A stretch of 64,000 bases of DNA from contig JANATG010000009.1 of the NCBI GenBank assembly GCA_029449235.1, positions 1,612,001-1,676,000 on the forward strand, written 5' to 3'. The notes beneath the pieces are model-generated. The model did no database searches. It was not told the origin of the DNA and saw only the letters and a list, made by a program, of their open reading frames with translations. Origin of the DNA: Linnemannia schmuckeri. Taxonomy: Eukaryota; Mortierellomycota; Mortierellomycetes; Mortierellales; Mortierellaceae. Shown piece by piece: positions 53,370-63,818 of this stretch. The number at the start of each line of letters is the position of its first letter. The stretch's first letter is position 1. Position numbers and translations under genes: made by a program.

Positions 53370-54621
53370 TACAGGTACAAGGTGGCTTACAGCTGACCAT
53401 GCGTGACAGCCGGCCGTGGTAGATAAATACCAACTGACTGAGACTTTGTGCTTGAGCCTTCTTGATGGTTCTAGCAAATGCTAGCTTGACCGAGAACTGG
53501 CACTTCTCGGAAATTACCGGGGTAGTGCCGCCGTCGGTAGGCGTGATGGGAATACATGAAAACATTACGTCTTAGCCCATCCATTTACCGACCAAGATTG
53601 AGGCCTAGATATACTTCCTCCCAAGCCTTTAGATAGTAAGCCTTGTGCCATTGCAGAATTTTTTTTTGTTTTCGAAAGAGAATGATCAGTGGGTTAATCT
53701 TTAAATCGAGCAAGTGAGGAGACAAGCTGGGAGGCTTGAAAGTACTAGGCAATTTTGGTGGGAATGCGCTGCCACAACTGAACCGCTATTGGATGTCGTG
53801 TTCTGGCCGTGCAAAAGGGAATGTTGATGTTGCAAGGCGATTAAGTTTATTAACATCCACATCCAGAGGTGTTAGAATAGCTCTGTTGTTAAAATGCTGA
53901 GTTGGGCTGTGCGGTTGTAGATTTGGGATAATAGTTCGGCCTGATTAGCTGCTCCTCATGCGACTCATATATGGATGGTACAACTGATGTAAACAAAATG
54001 TCGTCTGGTATCCTGATATAGTCGGAATGCTTGTCTGAATAAGTGAGTTCTATGCCTCCATCAACACACAGCAAATACAGTCAAACCTCTCCTATAGTAT
54101 ACTCTTCTGCTGCAAGGTAAAATATACTATAGGGGAGGTTATGCTATAAGAATCATGATCTAGGCCCATGTACCCTTAAATGAGATCAGTTTTTCCCCTC
54201 CATCCTCATTCATGCCCGCCATGACCATGCTGATGGCACGACCTTAGGTTCATCCATTCACACTGACCAGAAAGTTTACACGGTGATTGTGTGATGCCTC
54301 CAGGTCAATATACTATAGGGGAGGTAGCGAAAACCACATATGAATATACTATAAGCAAGCCTAATCCAACTTTCAAAAAAAAAAATATACTATAGGAGAG
54401 GAATATACTATACGGGATTATACTATAGGGGAGGTTCGACTGTAGTCAATAAGGCTCGGTCGTCAGTATTATTCTCCATGACTCTCAGATTCTGTCCAAG
54501 TTTTGTAAGGTCGAACAAAGGGAACAGACTCGGTGGCGAAGGAGAAGACGATCTAAAAAGTTTTAGAGACAACAATGGTAGGGTTGGCGAAGGTAATGGT
54601 CTTGGGAGCGGAGGCGGCTAT
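53370..54621 (-). pseudogene. Helitron/PIF1-type helicase relic
   Basis: Minus-strand fragments in different frames line up with the C-terminal half of the Helitron helicase. From N- to C-terminal: FDLTKLGQNLRVMENNTDDR (about 54445-54540), then, past an inserted element, YIRIPDDILFTS and SIYESHEEQLIRPNYY (53889-54074), NNRAILTPLDVDVNKLNRLA (53,820-53,890, after a frameshift), and IPITPTDGGTTPVISEKCQF then SVKLAFARTIKKAQAQSL (53,400-53,570). The last is the motif normally read as Q-F-P-V-x-L-A-F-x-M-T-I-N-K-A-Q-G-Q, here degraded. Stops, frameshifts and the MITE show it is dead. The Rep domain is not seen. Confidence 0.7.
54078..54442. mobile_element. pogo/Tc1-like MITE with TA duplication
   Basis: 365 bp. 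It begins CAGTCAAACCTCTCCTATAG and ends with the inverse CTATAGGGGAGGTTCGACTG, flanked by TA on both sides (54076-54077 and 54443-54444). TATACTATAGG repeats occur several times inside in both orientations. No transposase. CAGT-starting ends with a TA target fit pogo/Tc1-mariner elements. It sits within the helicase relic. Confidence 0.75.
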
Positions 54622-54626
54622 AGGAG

Positions 54627-54864
54627 TGTCAGAGTTTTACTCTGATGACTGGCACATGACCAGCGCCACCAAATGACCGAGTAGCCCTTGCTAACTAATC
54701 AAGTCCTAGAATTATCTACAGACAACCTGGTCTCCAAGTAACAATATAAATAGTCATCACGTCCATAGTTTAGTTCAGTAGTCTGAGTTTCCCCATAGTC
54801 TTAATTCATAACACAAACTCTATTAAACACTCAAACTCTACAAACAAGTCCCAGCCTTGTTACA
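54627..54864. mobile_element. Solo LTR with 5-bp target duplication
   Basis: 238 bp beginning TGTCAGAGTT and ending CTTGTTACA, flanked on both sides by AGGAG (54622-54626 and 54865-54869). A TATAAATAG promoter box lies near 54744 and a run resembling an R/U5 segment follows. No internal retroelement is present, so two LTRs probably recombined. Length and the TG..CA ends suit a copia- or gypsy-type LTR. Confidence 0.75.
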
Positions 54865-54869
54865 AGGAG

Positions 54870-55387
54870 CCATTTCTTGGGCACATTTGTAGGTTGTTGA
54901 AGTGGGAAGGCTAAGGCAAACTCGATGGTTGAGAAACTTCGTGGAATAAGGAGTTCAGCTTTGTTGAGCAGCTTTGATCTTGATCACGTTGAGCTTTTTG
55001 AATTTAGCCATTTGTAAACTGAAAGCTATGTCATGCCTGCCTAGGAAAATCTGTTTAGAGAAATGAATGACTGAGGTTAAATACTTTTTGTATGATACCC
55101 AGTTTTATATGATGGCGGTATATGCATAATGGTTAACAGAAATGCCTCCAAAGTTGGTGGCCAGTGCACTCGGATGTCATTTCCTTCTTAGTTCAAGTTC
55201 AGAAGCGGAAGAAAACACGCGGGACAACGTTTCTACTCGGACGTGAAAAAAAAGAAAGCTGAGAGAGTTTGTGGCAGAGCGCCTGGAAGCAGAGAGAAGT
55301 ATGAATGTCAAAGAACAAAAAAGAAAAGAAAGACAAAAAAAAAAAGGCGTGCCCATGCATTTGGATGGAAAAAAGCGATTAGTTGAG
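54870..55387. other. Unannotated stretch right of the solo LTR
   Basis: About 520 bp with no supported gene. On the minus strand a short frame (MAKFKKLNVIKIKAAQQ) ends quickly. Confidence 0.3.
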
Positions 55388-56040
55388 TTTTTTTTTTTTT
55401 TTTTCGTACACAGCTTTACTTCTTTGGTAAAAAGCCCAAGAGAGGCATTTGATAGTAGGAGGGACTAAATACCAAAACACTTCCACTAATTACAGTTCGG
55501 TCCATAACCTGGCTCTGTGCAACAATTGCCCCTGCTCCTCACAGCTTCAATGGAAGAAAATAAAACTAAACACGAAGAAAAGGAATTCTTCCCATCCTCT
55601 CCATTAATGACAATCTCCTCCTTCCCAACAAACTATCCAGCAACCGCTCATCGGCCGCGCGTGGATCCATGGACGCTCCAGGGCAGCGCCCATTCTCATG
55701 TGTGGCTAGCGAAGCGCCACACGGGCAAAAACCATCTTGGGTGATGTAGCCGTATCCCTGACTCCAGTCACCTCGGGGACCTGTGTACTTGGAGGTCTTG
55801 TTCTTGACGGAGATGCCTTGTGTCTGCTCCCACGCGATCGTCGCGGAGCACCGAGGCTTCCATATCAACTCCGAAGCCTGCGCCTCCAGGTAGCCAACAA
55901 ACCTATGCAAAACTGTCTTGGCGATGGACTGTGGGGTTCGGAAAACCGCGGACCATTCAGTTAACATACTCTTGGGGGTGATACCGCGAAGGAGGTCCGA
56001 GACACTCCACTTGGGGTTCTCATCACGATCGGGAGCAGGA
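55388..56040 (-). mobile_element. 5'-truncated LINE with the C-terminal end of its ORF
   Basis: Minus strand. An open frame from about 56039 to TAG at 55566 encodes the last 158 residues of a LINE polyprotein (PDRDENPKWSVSDLLRGITP, IWKPRCSATIAWEQTQGI, GFCPCGASLATHENGRCPGA with a C-x-C-x9-H-x4-C knuckle). The 3' UTR runs to an A-run (T17 on the plus strand, 55388-55404). The 5' end is cut at about 56,040, next to an A19 run. The truncated 5' end faces tRNA-Phe, about 115 bp away. RT and endonuclease domains are absent. Identification rests on the C-terminal pattern and the 3' A-tail. Confidence 0.65.
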
Positions 56041-56154
56041 AAAAAAAAAAAAAAAAAAAGGCAATTTTTTTTTTACATAAAATTGGTGGCAAATGTCATG
56101 TGACTCCTAGCTAACTGTGCTAACAAAATGAACCAGAATTTTTAAATTTTATCA

Positions 56155-56161
56155 GCGACCT

Positions 56162-56202
<41 letters not shown>

Positions 56203-56227
56203 GTGTGTTCAATCCACACAGGTCGCA
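56155..56227 (+). tRNA. tRNA-Phe (GAA)
   Basis: 73 nt. Acceptor GCGACCT/AGGTCGC, D arm TAGCTCAGTTGGGAGAGCG, anticodon loop CTGAAGA with anticodon GAA, T arm TGTGT-TCAATCC-ACACA. No intron. TTTTTT follows as a terminator. Confidence 0.95.
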
Positions 56228-56457
56228 TTTTTTGATCCTTTTTTGACCTCACTTCGTTTACAGGTCCTTGTTGTGGATGGTCGGATTCATAGTATTTTTT
56301 CTTCATTCAGGTGAGACTAATAATGGTTGTGCTTTCTTTTTTTTTGCCTGCTAGAATAGTTTTTTGTGCAACAACAGACAAAACAAGAGGGTCTTCAACT
56401 GGAATGCATACCGATATTTTATTTACTACCAACACAAAAAAAACGACGAAAAAGAAA

Positions 56458-58746
56458 TTATTTTTCATGGGCCAAGAGACCAGGTCGTCGGGACTCAATC
56501 CACTCAGTAACAGAGCGGTTGCCAAACATGGGGATAAAAAGCTTCTGGAGGTTCGGTGCAGCAACTTCAACAAGCCATTGGGCATCTTGAAAGTTTATAG
56601 TTCTCTTCAGTTTTGTGATCCGAAGACTTTCAAGTTCATAGGGTCGGTGAAGTCCGTCAAGGATAACAGTCAGATCGAGGCTGTGACCACCGATGGTAAG
56701 ATGTTTGACCTTGTAGAGTTGCTGGAGACGCGATTGGATCATCTCGTCGGTCCGAAGAGGAGGCAGGGGGTCGCTGTCGAGACGATGGCCGAGTAGAGTC
56801 TGTTGATGGTAGTGCTTGGCAAGGATTGTCTTGTTGGGGGATACGAGATCGGGCAGATGAAGAGCCTGCAGAGTCTCACGACAGGCCCAGGTTCGAGGAA
56901 AGGAAGGTAGACAGGCTCGAGAATTAAACGAGAACAGTGGTGGTGAAGAGAAGGAAAACGACTTGTTGGTGGGAGATGAACCAGAGACCAAATCCATCGA
57001 CGAATCGGCCGTCACAATGTCGTCAAAGAGGAGACAAGATAGTCCAGTAATGAATCGGAGACTAAACGATGCGAGATGCGCACAGTTCAGAAGGATAGTC
57101 TGAATGCCAAGATCAGTGATATTTTGACAAGAGTTGATGTTCAATTGACGGAGTGAACGGCAGGACCGTGCCAATTCCTCGAGCACAGCATCCGAGAGGA
57201 CGTTATAGCCGATATCGACTGAAATCAGGCTTGGGTAGCTCTGGAAGAGGGCCACGAACCCCTCAGCAGTGACCATCATACAGTGGCTGAGAGAGATCTG
57301 AGTGAGATGAGGGCAGATGTACTGAAGACTAGAGAGGGAAAAGTCGGTCAACTCGCGACTCCAATTCAAGGCCAGCTGGTCGAGCTTGGGAGTGTACGTC
57401 AACATCGTCATGATCACCGACTCGGGGATTTCGCCACAGTCTAGAGTAAATGACTGGAGCGACGTTGGCGAACGGAAGCGTGAGTGTTGGTTGGTGTTAG
57501 TGTTGGTGATGATGCTAGCGGCAGAGGATTTCAGTTGGGCTGACAGCAGCGAAGTCGAGGTCGATTGCGACAGAGATAAGAAAGGTGTCGTGGCCGTGGT
57601 TGCAATCTCTTGCTGGGCAGTGAGCAATGATGCGGGCATGCTCATGCTACCATCGTGATTGCTGTCTTGTTCGCCTGCACTTGCAGATAAGGACATAGCA
57701 GCAGAGGTACTTCCTGCACCTCCACTACTACCGCCACCGCCACCCCATCCTCCGCCAGTATCCCACCCACCATGCTTAATCTGCTGATCGACAATATACA
57801 CCTGTTCGAGCAGAATCGATCGCAGACGAGGGCATGCTCCAAGCATGGGGATCAATTCGCGCTCAAAAAAGTACGGGGATGTAATTGTGTTTCCGACAAA
57901 GGACCCGTACAGCTCAAACTCGCGCAGGTTTGACAGGTGGATCATTGGGCGAAAGATGTCCTGAAGTAGGACGCAAGATCGGAAGCGGACAGTCTGGATG
58001 GATCCTTGACGACGCTGAAAAAGCTCGGTCAGATTCTCAGCTGAATACCGTCCGCCGATCAACTCAAGGACTCGGAGGTTTGTGCACAAGGCACTTATCA
58101 CACCCATCTCTTGATCTGTGATCCCTGTCGCGGTGAGCTCGTGCACCAAGGGGCCAAAGTGCCGAAGACCCTTGAGGGCCTTGTTATGGCTCGAGTTGAG
58201 GAATGCACGTTGGACCAGCGTGAGTTTTGGACTGAAAGTAGCATCAGTAGCAGCAGTACCAGAGACAGTAGAGAGAGATGTTGGAAAAGTCGGCGAGGAT
58301 GCACATATGACTCCGATTGAACACGGTACTGCTGCAGGAGACGAGGTCGACAGGGAGGACCAATTCGACGAGCAGGAGGAGGGCAGTGAGGGCAACCCAG
58401 AAGAGGAGCGTGGGCTGCTGGATCTTGGCGAGGAGGAAGTAAAGAAACCCAAGTCTTCATCCGAGTCGTCATCGTCTTCGGAGAGATGTTGGAGGGAGAG
58501 TCGCTTCCAGAGAAAAGGGGTAAAGATGGAGTGCCACTGCTTCGATACGCGTGTGGCACTGGCCAGCGTGGGGTGGTCAAGGTGACTGGCAATGAGGCGG
58601 TCAAGCTCTGGAAGCATGAACGGTGACCGAGGAGTCGGCTGAGTCTGAGTTAGGGTAGACATAGGTGAGCCCGAGACTCTGAGCGGGGTAATGAGGAATG
58701 GGGATTCCATGGCGACTGAAGAAGGGAGAGGAAAAGAGGGATGCAA
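56458..58746 (-). CDS. F-box / leucine-rich-repeat protein
   Basis: Intronless, 762 aa from the Met at 58746; the ATG at 58710 (MESPFLITPLRV) gives 750 aa and is equally possible. An F-box-like segment lies at residues 42-86 (FMLPELDRLIASHLDHPTLA, then TRVSKQWHSIFTPFLWKRLS). Acidic and Ser-rich linkers follow. Leucine-rich repeats are spread through the rest: NLRVLELIGGRYSAENLTEL, SSLQYICPHLTQISLSHCMM, SLRQLNINSCQNITDLGIQT. A TATATATGG box is at 58773. F-box/LRR proteins act as substrate receptors in SCF ubiquitin ligases. Large families of these occur in Mortierella-type genomes. The substrate is unknown. Confidence 0.8.
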   Translation of the reverse strand: MHPSFPLPSSVAMESPFLITPLRVSGSPMSTLTQTQPTPRSPFMLPELDRLIASHLDHPTLASATRVSKQWHSIFTPFLWKRLSLQHLSEDDDDSDEDLGFFTSSSPRSSSPRSSSGLPSLPSSCSSNWSSLSTSSPAAVPCSIGVICASSPTFPTSLSTVSGTAATDATFSPKLTLVQRAFLNSSHNKALKGLRHFGPLVHELTATGITDQEMGVISALCTNLRVLELIGGRYSAENLTELFQRRQGSIQTVRFRSCVLLQDIFRPMIHLSNLREFELYGSFVGNTITSPYFFERELIPMLGACPRLRSILLEQVYIVDQQIKHGGWDTGGGWGGGGGSSGGAGSTSAAMSLSASAGEQDSNHDGSMSMPASLLTAQQEIATTATTPFLSLSQSTSTSLLSAQLKSSAASIITNTNTNQHSRFRSPTSLQSFTLDCGEIPESVIMTMLTYTPKLDQLALNWSRELTDFSLSSLQYICPHLTQISLSHCMMVTAEGFVALFQSYPSLISVDIGYNVLSDAVLEELARSCRSLRQLNINSCQNITDLGIQTILLNCAHLASFSLRFITGLSCLLFDDIVTADSSMDLVSGSSPTNKSFSFSSPPLFSFNSRACLPSFPRTWACRETLQALHLPDLVSPNKTILAKHYHQQTLLGHRLDSDPLPPLRTDEMIQSRLQQLYKVKHLTIGGHSLDLTVILDGLHRPYELESLRITKLKRTINFQDAQWLVEVAAPNLQKLFIPMFGNRSVTEWIESRRPGLLAHEK

Positions 58747-60241
58747 GAGTGAATGGAATGGGAGAGTGTTAATATATATGGCTTGTTGAAAATCTTCTGG
58801 CTGTAAGTGTTAGGAACAGAAAAAGAAAAGAAAAAAACAAAAAAAAAAAAAAAAGAAAGAGAAGGAAAAAAGGCGAAAGGGAGAAAAAAAAGATCTTATC
58901 TTACAACACCTCGGGCTATTTTTTTCTTTCTGTGGATCATATCGAACGATTAGCAGAGTTGAAAAACTAAAACAGAGGGGAAGGGAAAACAGACATTTAC
59001 TGGTGTCGGTCACTTGTATCAAATCGTGTCACCGTCTGTCATTGATAGCATAGCCAAGAATGGGTTTTTGTCCGAGGGAGGAGTAGGTCTCTTCGCTCTT
59101 CTTGTTGGTCTTCTCTTGTCCATGCTTGTTGCTTACTCCTGAATTCGCAATGCTACATGCACACCACCACCACCACGAAGTCTCAAACACACAATAAACA
59201 AAAGTAGCACATGTCCATGCATCTCACTTCTTTGTTTTGTATCATACCCTTGGGCATTGCCTTTGTTGTTTCTCCTCTTCTATTTCCTACTGCTGTTGCT
59301 GTTGCTTCGGTTGTCCTATTTCCCCGCACTCGAATCTCTTCATTGTTTTACTCTGGACTGAATGGGAATGAGTAAACAAAAATCAAACAAAAAGAGGGGG
59401 GACAAAGGGAGGATCAAAAAAAGAGTAGGCGAGAGTAAGAGGAAGATAAGGGACGGCCCATCGTTGACCCAGTACAAGATACCAAACACGCAAGAGCAGA
59501 AAAAATAACAAAATAAAACACCATAACTGTAGCACCAAAACAAACAAACAATTGGGAGACCAACCACCACGAGAGATAAGAAAAAAAAAGGGAGACCGAA
59601 AGAACTTTTGATGATGGTGCTATTTTTTAACCATGCAGGAGAAATAAAGCGTGAGCATGGGGGATGGACAAAAGAAGGAACGCGAACTTTGCAACAAGGG
59701 TTTGCTGTTATTGGCAACGACATACAACAAGCGCCAATACAAACAAAGTCGAGAGCCCTTTTACAAAGTCGCTATTGTTGTTGAATATCGAAAGTCTCTT
59801 TTTTTTTTTTTTTTTGTCGTAATTATGTGCTCCTTTCACACAGTACTCATCCTCAAACTCTCACACTCCTTTTCTGTCTTTTTTTTTTTTTTTTTGAGAT
59901 TCTGCTCTTGATCTCACATCTTTGCTTTGTTAGCGTGGGATCTAATTTGCACAAACAAACCTTCTCTTACCTCTCTTTCCCTCTCTCACTTCCCATTCTT
60001 TTTTTCAATCAAGAAAAGCCCCTGTCCACTCATGACCAGCCGCAGTTTGAATCTTAGAGCACGTTTTTTTACCTTCCTCCTCGGCTATGTGAGCGCGTGT
60101 GCGCATGAGTCCTGTACGACCACGCATCTCGCATACCGCCATCATTCATCTTCTTTCACCGATAAAACGTGCCATTCCTCTTCTCTACCGTCAACTACAG
60201 TTACATCTCACAGCCCAATGGGTTTGCTTATCTTTCGCACT
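58747..60241. other. Intergenic region, F-box gene promoter to GST 3' end
   Basis: About 1.5 kb with no credible gene; frames are T/F- and K-rich. T-runs at 59800-59816 and 59881-59897, A-runs at 58835-58855. Confidence 0.4.
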
Positions 60242-61189
60242 TTATATTTTATGTTCAAACAAAGAGGTGAGATCGGGAGTGATCAAACCCTTCCAATTGT
60301 GGGACACCTTTTTGGATGTCATCGCGTCCTGCTCCCGAAACGCCTCCGATCTGCGGTACTCCCTATACCCGGGACTCGTATCAATGGCCTCTTTGAGTCT
60401 CCACAACCCTGGCGCGATTTGCTCGTTCAGATACGTCTCCACTCCCTGGACAGCCAGGAACATATCCATCAATACGGCTGTCTTAATGTCTGCCAATGAT
60501 ACCTTCTCACCTACCAAGTACGATCCCTTGCTGTTGGCGCGCAATTGCTTCTCACAATTCAAGATCCAGTTTCGGAGTGTTACCTCCAAAAACGCCTTCA
60601 AGATTTTCTCCCGAACTTCAGATCCCATCGCAGAAGCAGGGACAACTCGAAAGACCCACACGTTATGGATCGTAATCGTCTGGGACAAGGCGATACAGAT
60701 CTCGAGTTCTTCTTCGGGGTTGGAACCTAGAAACCCTAATCGTTTTGCGAGAAATCTTTCTATTACATCTGCCTCTGGGATCCTCTTCGTCGTTGTCTTT
60801 GCTATCGCGTTGTCTCCATCGGTGTGGGTAGTAATGGTGTCGTGGACGGTGAGGATAGGGAGGGAACCGAATGGCGTCAACTCCTTATCAGTCTTCCATG
60901 TCTAGAAAAAAAATGCATTCACGATGAAAAAACATCAACGGCCGTTAGTTATTATTTCCCGATTAGATACAGTCTCTAGACAAGCCAACAAAGCTACGTC
61001 TCCGTGTGTTATGAGTAAGCACTCCTTTGGTCTTGGATGCAAAAATGTAACAACTTTTACCTCAAAAGACTGGATGCGATCCTCCCAGTCTGCTCCTGCA
61101 ATCGACAGGATCGCCCTCGACGTTGCTCCAAGTGCATGGATAGGGAAATAATGCAACTCGTACGTTGACAGAGTAATCTCGTCGGGCAT
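60242..61189 (-). CDS. Glutathione S-transferase, sigma-like
   Basis: Two exons on the minus strand (61189-61061, 60901-60242), giving 262 aa. The N-terminal thioredoxin-like domain starts YELHYFPIHALGATSRAILS, with the Tyr-x-x-x-Tyr-F pattern and a Tyr near residue 10-14 in the usual catalytic place. It continues WEDRIQSFE-TWKTDKELTP then FGSLPIL (cis-Pro). A longer than usual insert (HDTITTHTDGDNAIAKTTTK) precedes the ADVIERFLAKRLG helix with the glutathione-contacting E/S position replaced by A-D. The helical C-terminal domain includes GSYLVGEKVSLADIKTAVLM, the conserved N-capping box. The enzyme conjugates glutathione to electrophiles or isomerises substrates. Sigma class is a guess from the start motif. 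Confidence 0.82.
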
Positions 61190-61880
61190 TGTGAAGGAAG
61201 AGGAAGTAGAAAAATCTGATAATGGATGTGGGAAGAGTGTGACAGCGGATTAGTAGAAAGAAGAGGCCAAGACTGAAGAAAAAGGTGTTTGCTGGGGACA
61301 TGCGGACCCCCTAGGCGCTTACGTGTGCACTATAATAATGATGACGAAGTCCCTGTCAAAAAAAAAAAGTGCATCCTATTCTGTTTGTCGTGGTGAGAAA
61401 TCAACAAAGCGAGCATGGACCCTGTTGGACTGTGGAATTTGAGTTTCTGATGGGCCGGGTGTTTTCTGTCTCACTGATTTGATCACGGAGCAGAGCTGGG
61501 CGAAGCAATAATGCAGGCTGATCACTAGCCATTCATCATCAACAAAAGACGCGTGGTGGCGTGAATGCAAAGAAATAGTTTACAGGATATGGTACATTAA
61601 AATTGAGGACTATATGGTTGTTATGTTCTGTTGAAGAAGATATAGAAAGGAATGTGTCGAGAAGGAGTGGATTCATGAAAATGATATTATAGGCCTAACC
61701 CGTGACGAAATATAAATGTCGCCAGTGTTGTTTACGGAGCCGCCGCATCCCCACTTACTCCCTCTCTCTCCTTGATTTTTTTTTTGATAATTTTCTTTGG
61801 TTGTTGGTCATTATTTGCCATTATTACTTTTTCTCTTGTGTGTATCGTCTCTCTTTCTCATCCTTGTCTGTCTCCTGAAT
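61190..61880. promoter_or_regulatory. GST promoter / 7TM gene 3' flank
   Basis: 690 bp. No gene. TATA-like GACTATATGG near 61609 and a T-run at 61778-61788. Confidence 0.35.
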
Positions 61881-63818
61881 TTATGCCTTCCGGAAGAGGA
61901 TAAAGATAAGTGAACATCCCAGAGCAACACTATTTTGATCAAATGCGTAGTTTTCAACATTTAACGTCAAGTTAGTTGTCTTGCGCATTGTACATCTCTC
62001 ATCCTTTGCCGATTCTCTCATTCTCCTTCAATTAGGCAATTTGCATCAAGCATATGCGTCAAATCATTATTTACCTTGCTCCGTGAATCCAGATAATGGA
62101 AAAGATCTCGCTAGGCGTGTCATTATTAAGAATCTGCCGCCGAAAGATGGCAAAGAACAACATCATCAGCCCCATAATTGCCGACAAGGAGCCGCACAGA
62201 ATTAGAATCGCTTTCATCCGCTGGTAGGTCGATTTGAGCGTGTTCAGCTGTCGCTCGCTGTCGTCCCGGTCGGTGTACTCCGAGTCGGCGCCGATCCGCG
62301 ACGAAACCCGGCCAACGTTGTCGTTGATCGATGCCATGTTAGACGAGATAATCGTCAGCAGTTGCCTAATTTACCCCATAGATGACCCCCCCCCCCCCCC
62401 CAAAAAAAAAGAGATGCATAGTGATTTGTTAGCAACTCTTTTTCATTACAGAAAACAACAAACAAGTCTTAATGGCGAACGCATTTGCGCTACTTACTTT
62501 CCGAAAAAAATGTAGAGGACAAAGATGACGGCAGCAACAAAGGCCCAAACTCCATACATCGCACAAATAAACGAATTGTACTGGTCCAGGTCGTCTCGGT
62601 CAAACGCCGCACCAGCAAACGAAGCCAGGATCTGGTTCGTGATCAACGGGATAATTGTCAACCCCAATAGCGTGAAATTTAAAACCATGGGCGAAGGCAG
62701 GTAAACACGCTTAGGTTCCATCATGGACGAGAATCGACCCGAGTTGTGTAGATCGTTGGTATTGTTGTTATTGTTGTTATGGAGATCGTTTCCTTGACTT
62801 GAGCGGCGTTTCTTGGACGAGAACCCGTTGTGGGTCGAGAAGGATGCCGGTGTGGCGTAGATGATCCCGACAAGGTAGAATCCCATTGCCCCCGAGACAA
62901 ACACCCACGGCAAATCGGCCTAATAGTGTAGTAGATAGATTTGATAGATGCATTGGGTTAATTGTCTGGTTGCGCTAGTAGTCATCATTTTTTTGTAGCT
63001 GTGTTGTCGCCCTTGCTCGTTTTCTTTGGAGTTGAGGGTGAGAGAGGAGAGCCTTTTAAGGGTGTAACGTAGACCACAACGGTTCAAGTAGGGGGAAGAG
63101 ATGAATGGTTTGCTACTGTTCGCTCCTATTTCACTAGCAGCATCTATACACAACCACTACAGGAGAAACAATAAACGACAATAACTTACAAAGTTCTCGA
63201 GGAGACCTCGTTTGCCCTCGTTGACACCTGCCAGGAGCAAGACAGCCAACACACAACGGACTATTGAGGGATTGAAAGAATAGAGAAAAAGCGCGTTTCA
63301 TTAGTACATAGAGGTTGTCTCTCTGTCTCTCATCCCTCCCCTACTTCCCTCAAACATGATCCTTCCATAATATTCTCCTTGCCATCTAACCTTCCCCTAC
63401 CCCAGGAACCCCATTTTCTTTGCATCCACAATAATAAAAAAACCGAACCACACGCCTCTTCTCCTTCTTCCCCCCTTTTTTCCCTGAGTACCTGGAAAAG
63501 CGTAACTCACGCTTATACGCTCTCCTTCTCCACCCTCTGCTCCAAATGAGGCTTACAGAAGAAATATCCGGTGCACCAAAAGACAAAGCCTTCAGTTGGC
63601 CGGGGCCGGAAAGCGCGATCGTTCCTGGAAAACTCCCAGATCTTTTGGCCCTTCCACCAAATGTTGTGGATCAGGATGCCGACCGAGATGAAGAGGAAGA
63701 GAAAGGACGAGATGATGTGGGTCGTGTAGAGGAACGAGACGTAGGTCACGCCCTCGCAGTTTCCTTGGCTTTGCACTCGCCAGTCGCAGAATTCTGTTGA
63801 ATTGACGACGGGATCCAT
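61881..63818 (-). CDS. Seven-transmembrane receptor-like protein
   Basis: Five exons on the minus strand (63818-63557, 63260-63190, 62919-62498, 62365-62075, 61929-61881) give 364 aa. Seven hydrophobic segments are visible: YVSFLYTTHIISSFLFLFIS, FVFWCTGYFFFRCVLAVLLL, VFVSGAMGFYLVGIIYA, LNFTLLGLTIIPLITNQILA, AMYGVWAFVAAVIFVLYIFF, MKAILILCGSLSAIMGLMML, and IFSIIWIHGASVALGCSLIF created by the last splice. The short N-terminus has one N-glycosylation site (NST). A long Ser/Asn-rich loop lies between helices 3 and 4, and a basic/Ser loop before helix 6. I do not recognise a named GPCR class. Exon 5 was chosen because the splice gives a complete last helix; without it, the frame stops at 62071. Confidence 0.65.

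Noticed and set aside
58098..58604. Minus-strand alternative frame within the F-box gene
   Set aside because: Shadow of the F-box coding frame; no domain.
59927..60499. 190-codon plus-strand frame over the GST 3' end
   Set aside because: Mostly antisense of the GST exon and T-rich leader; no family match.
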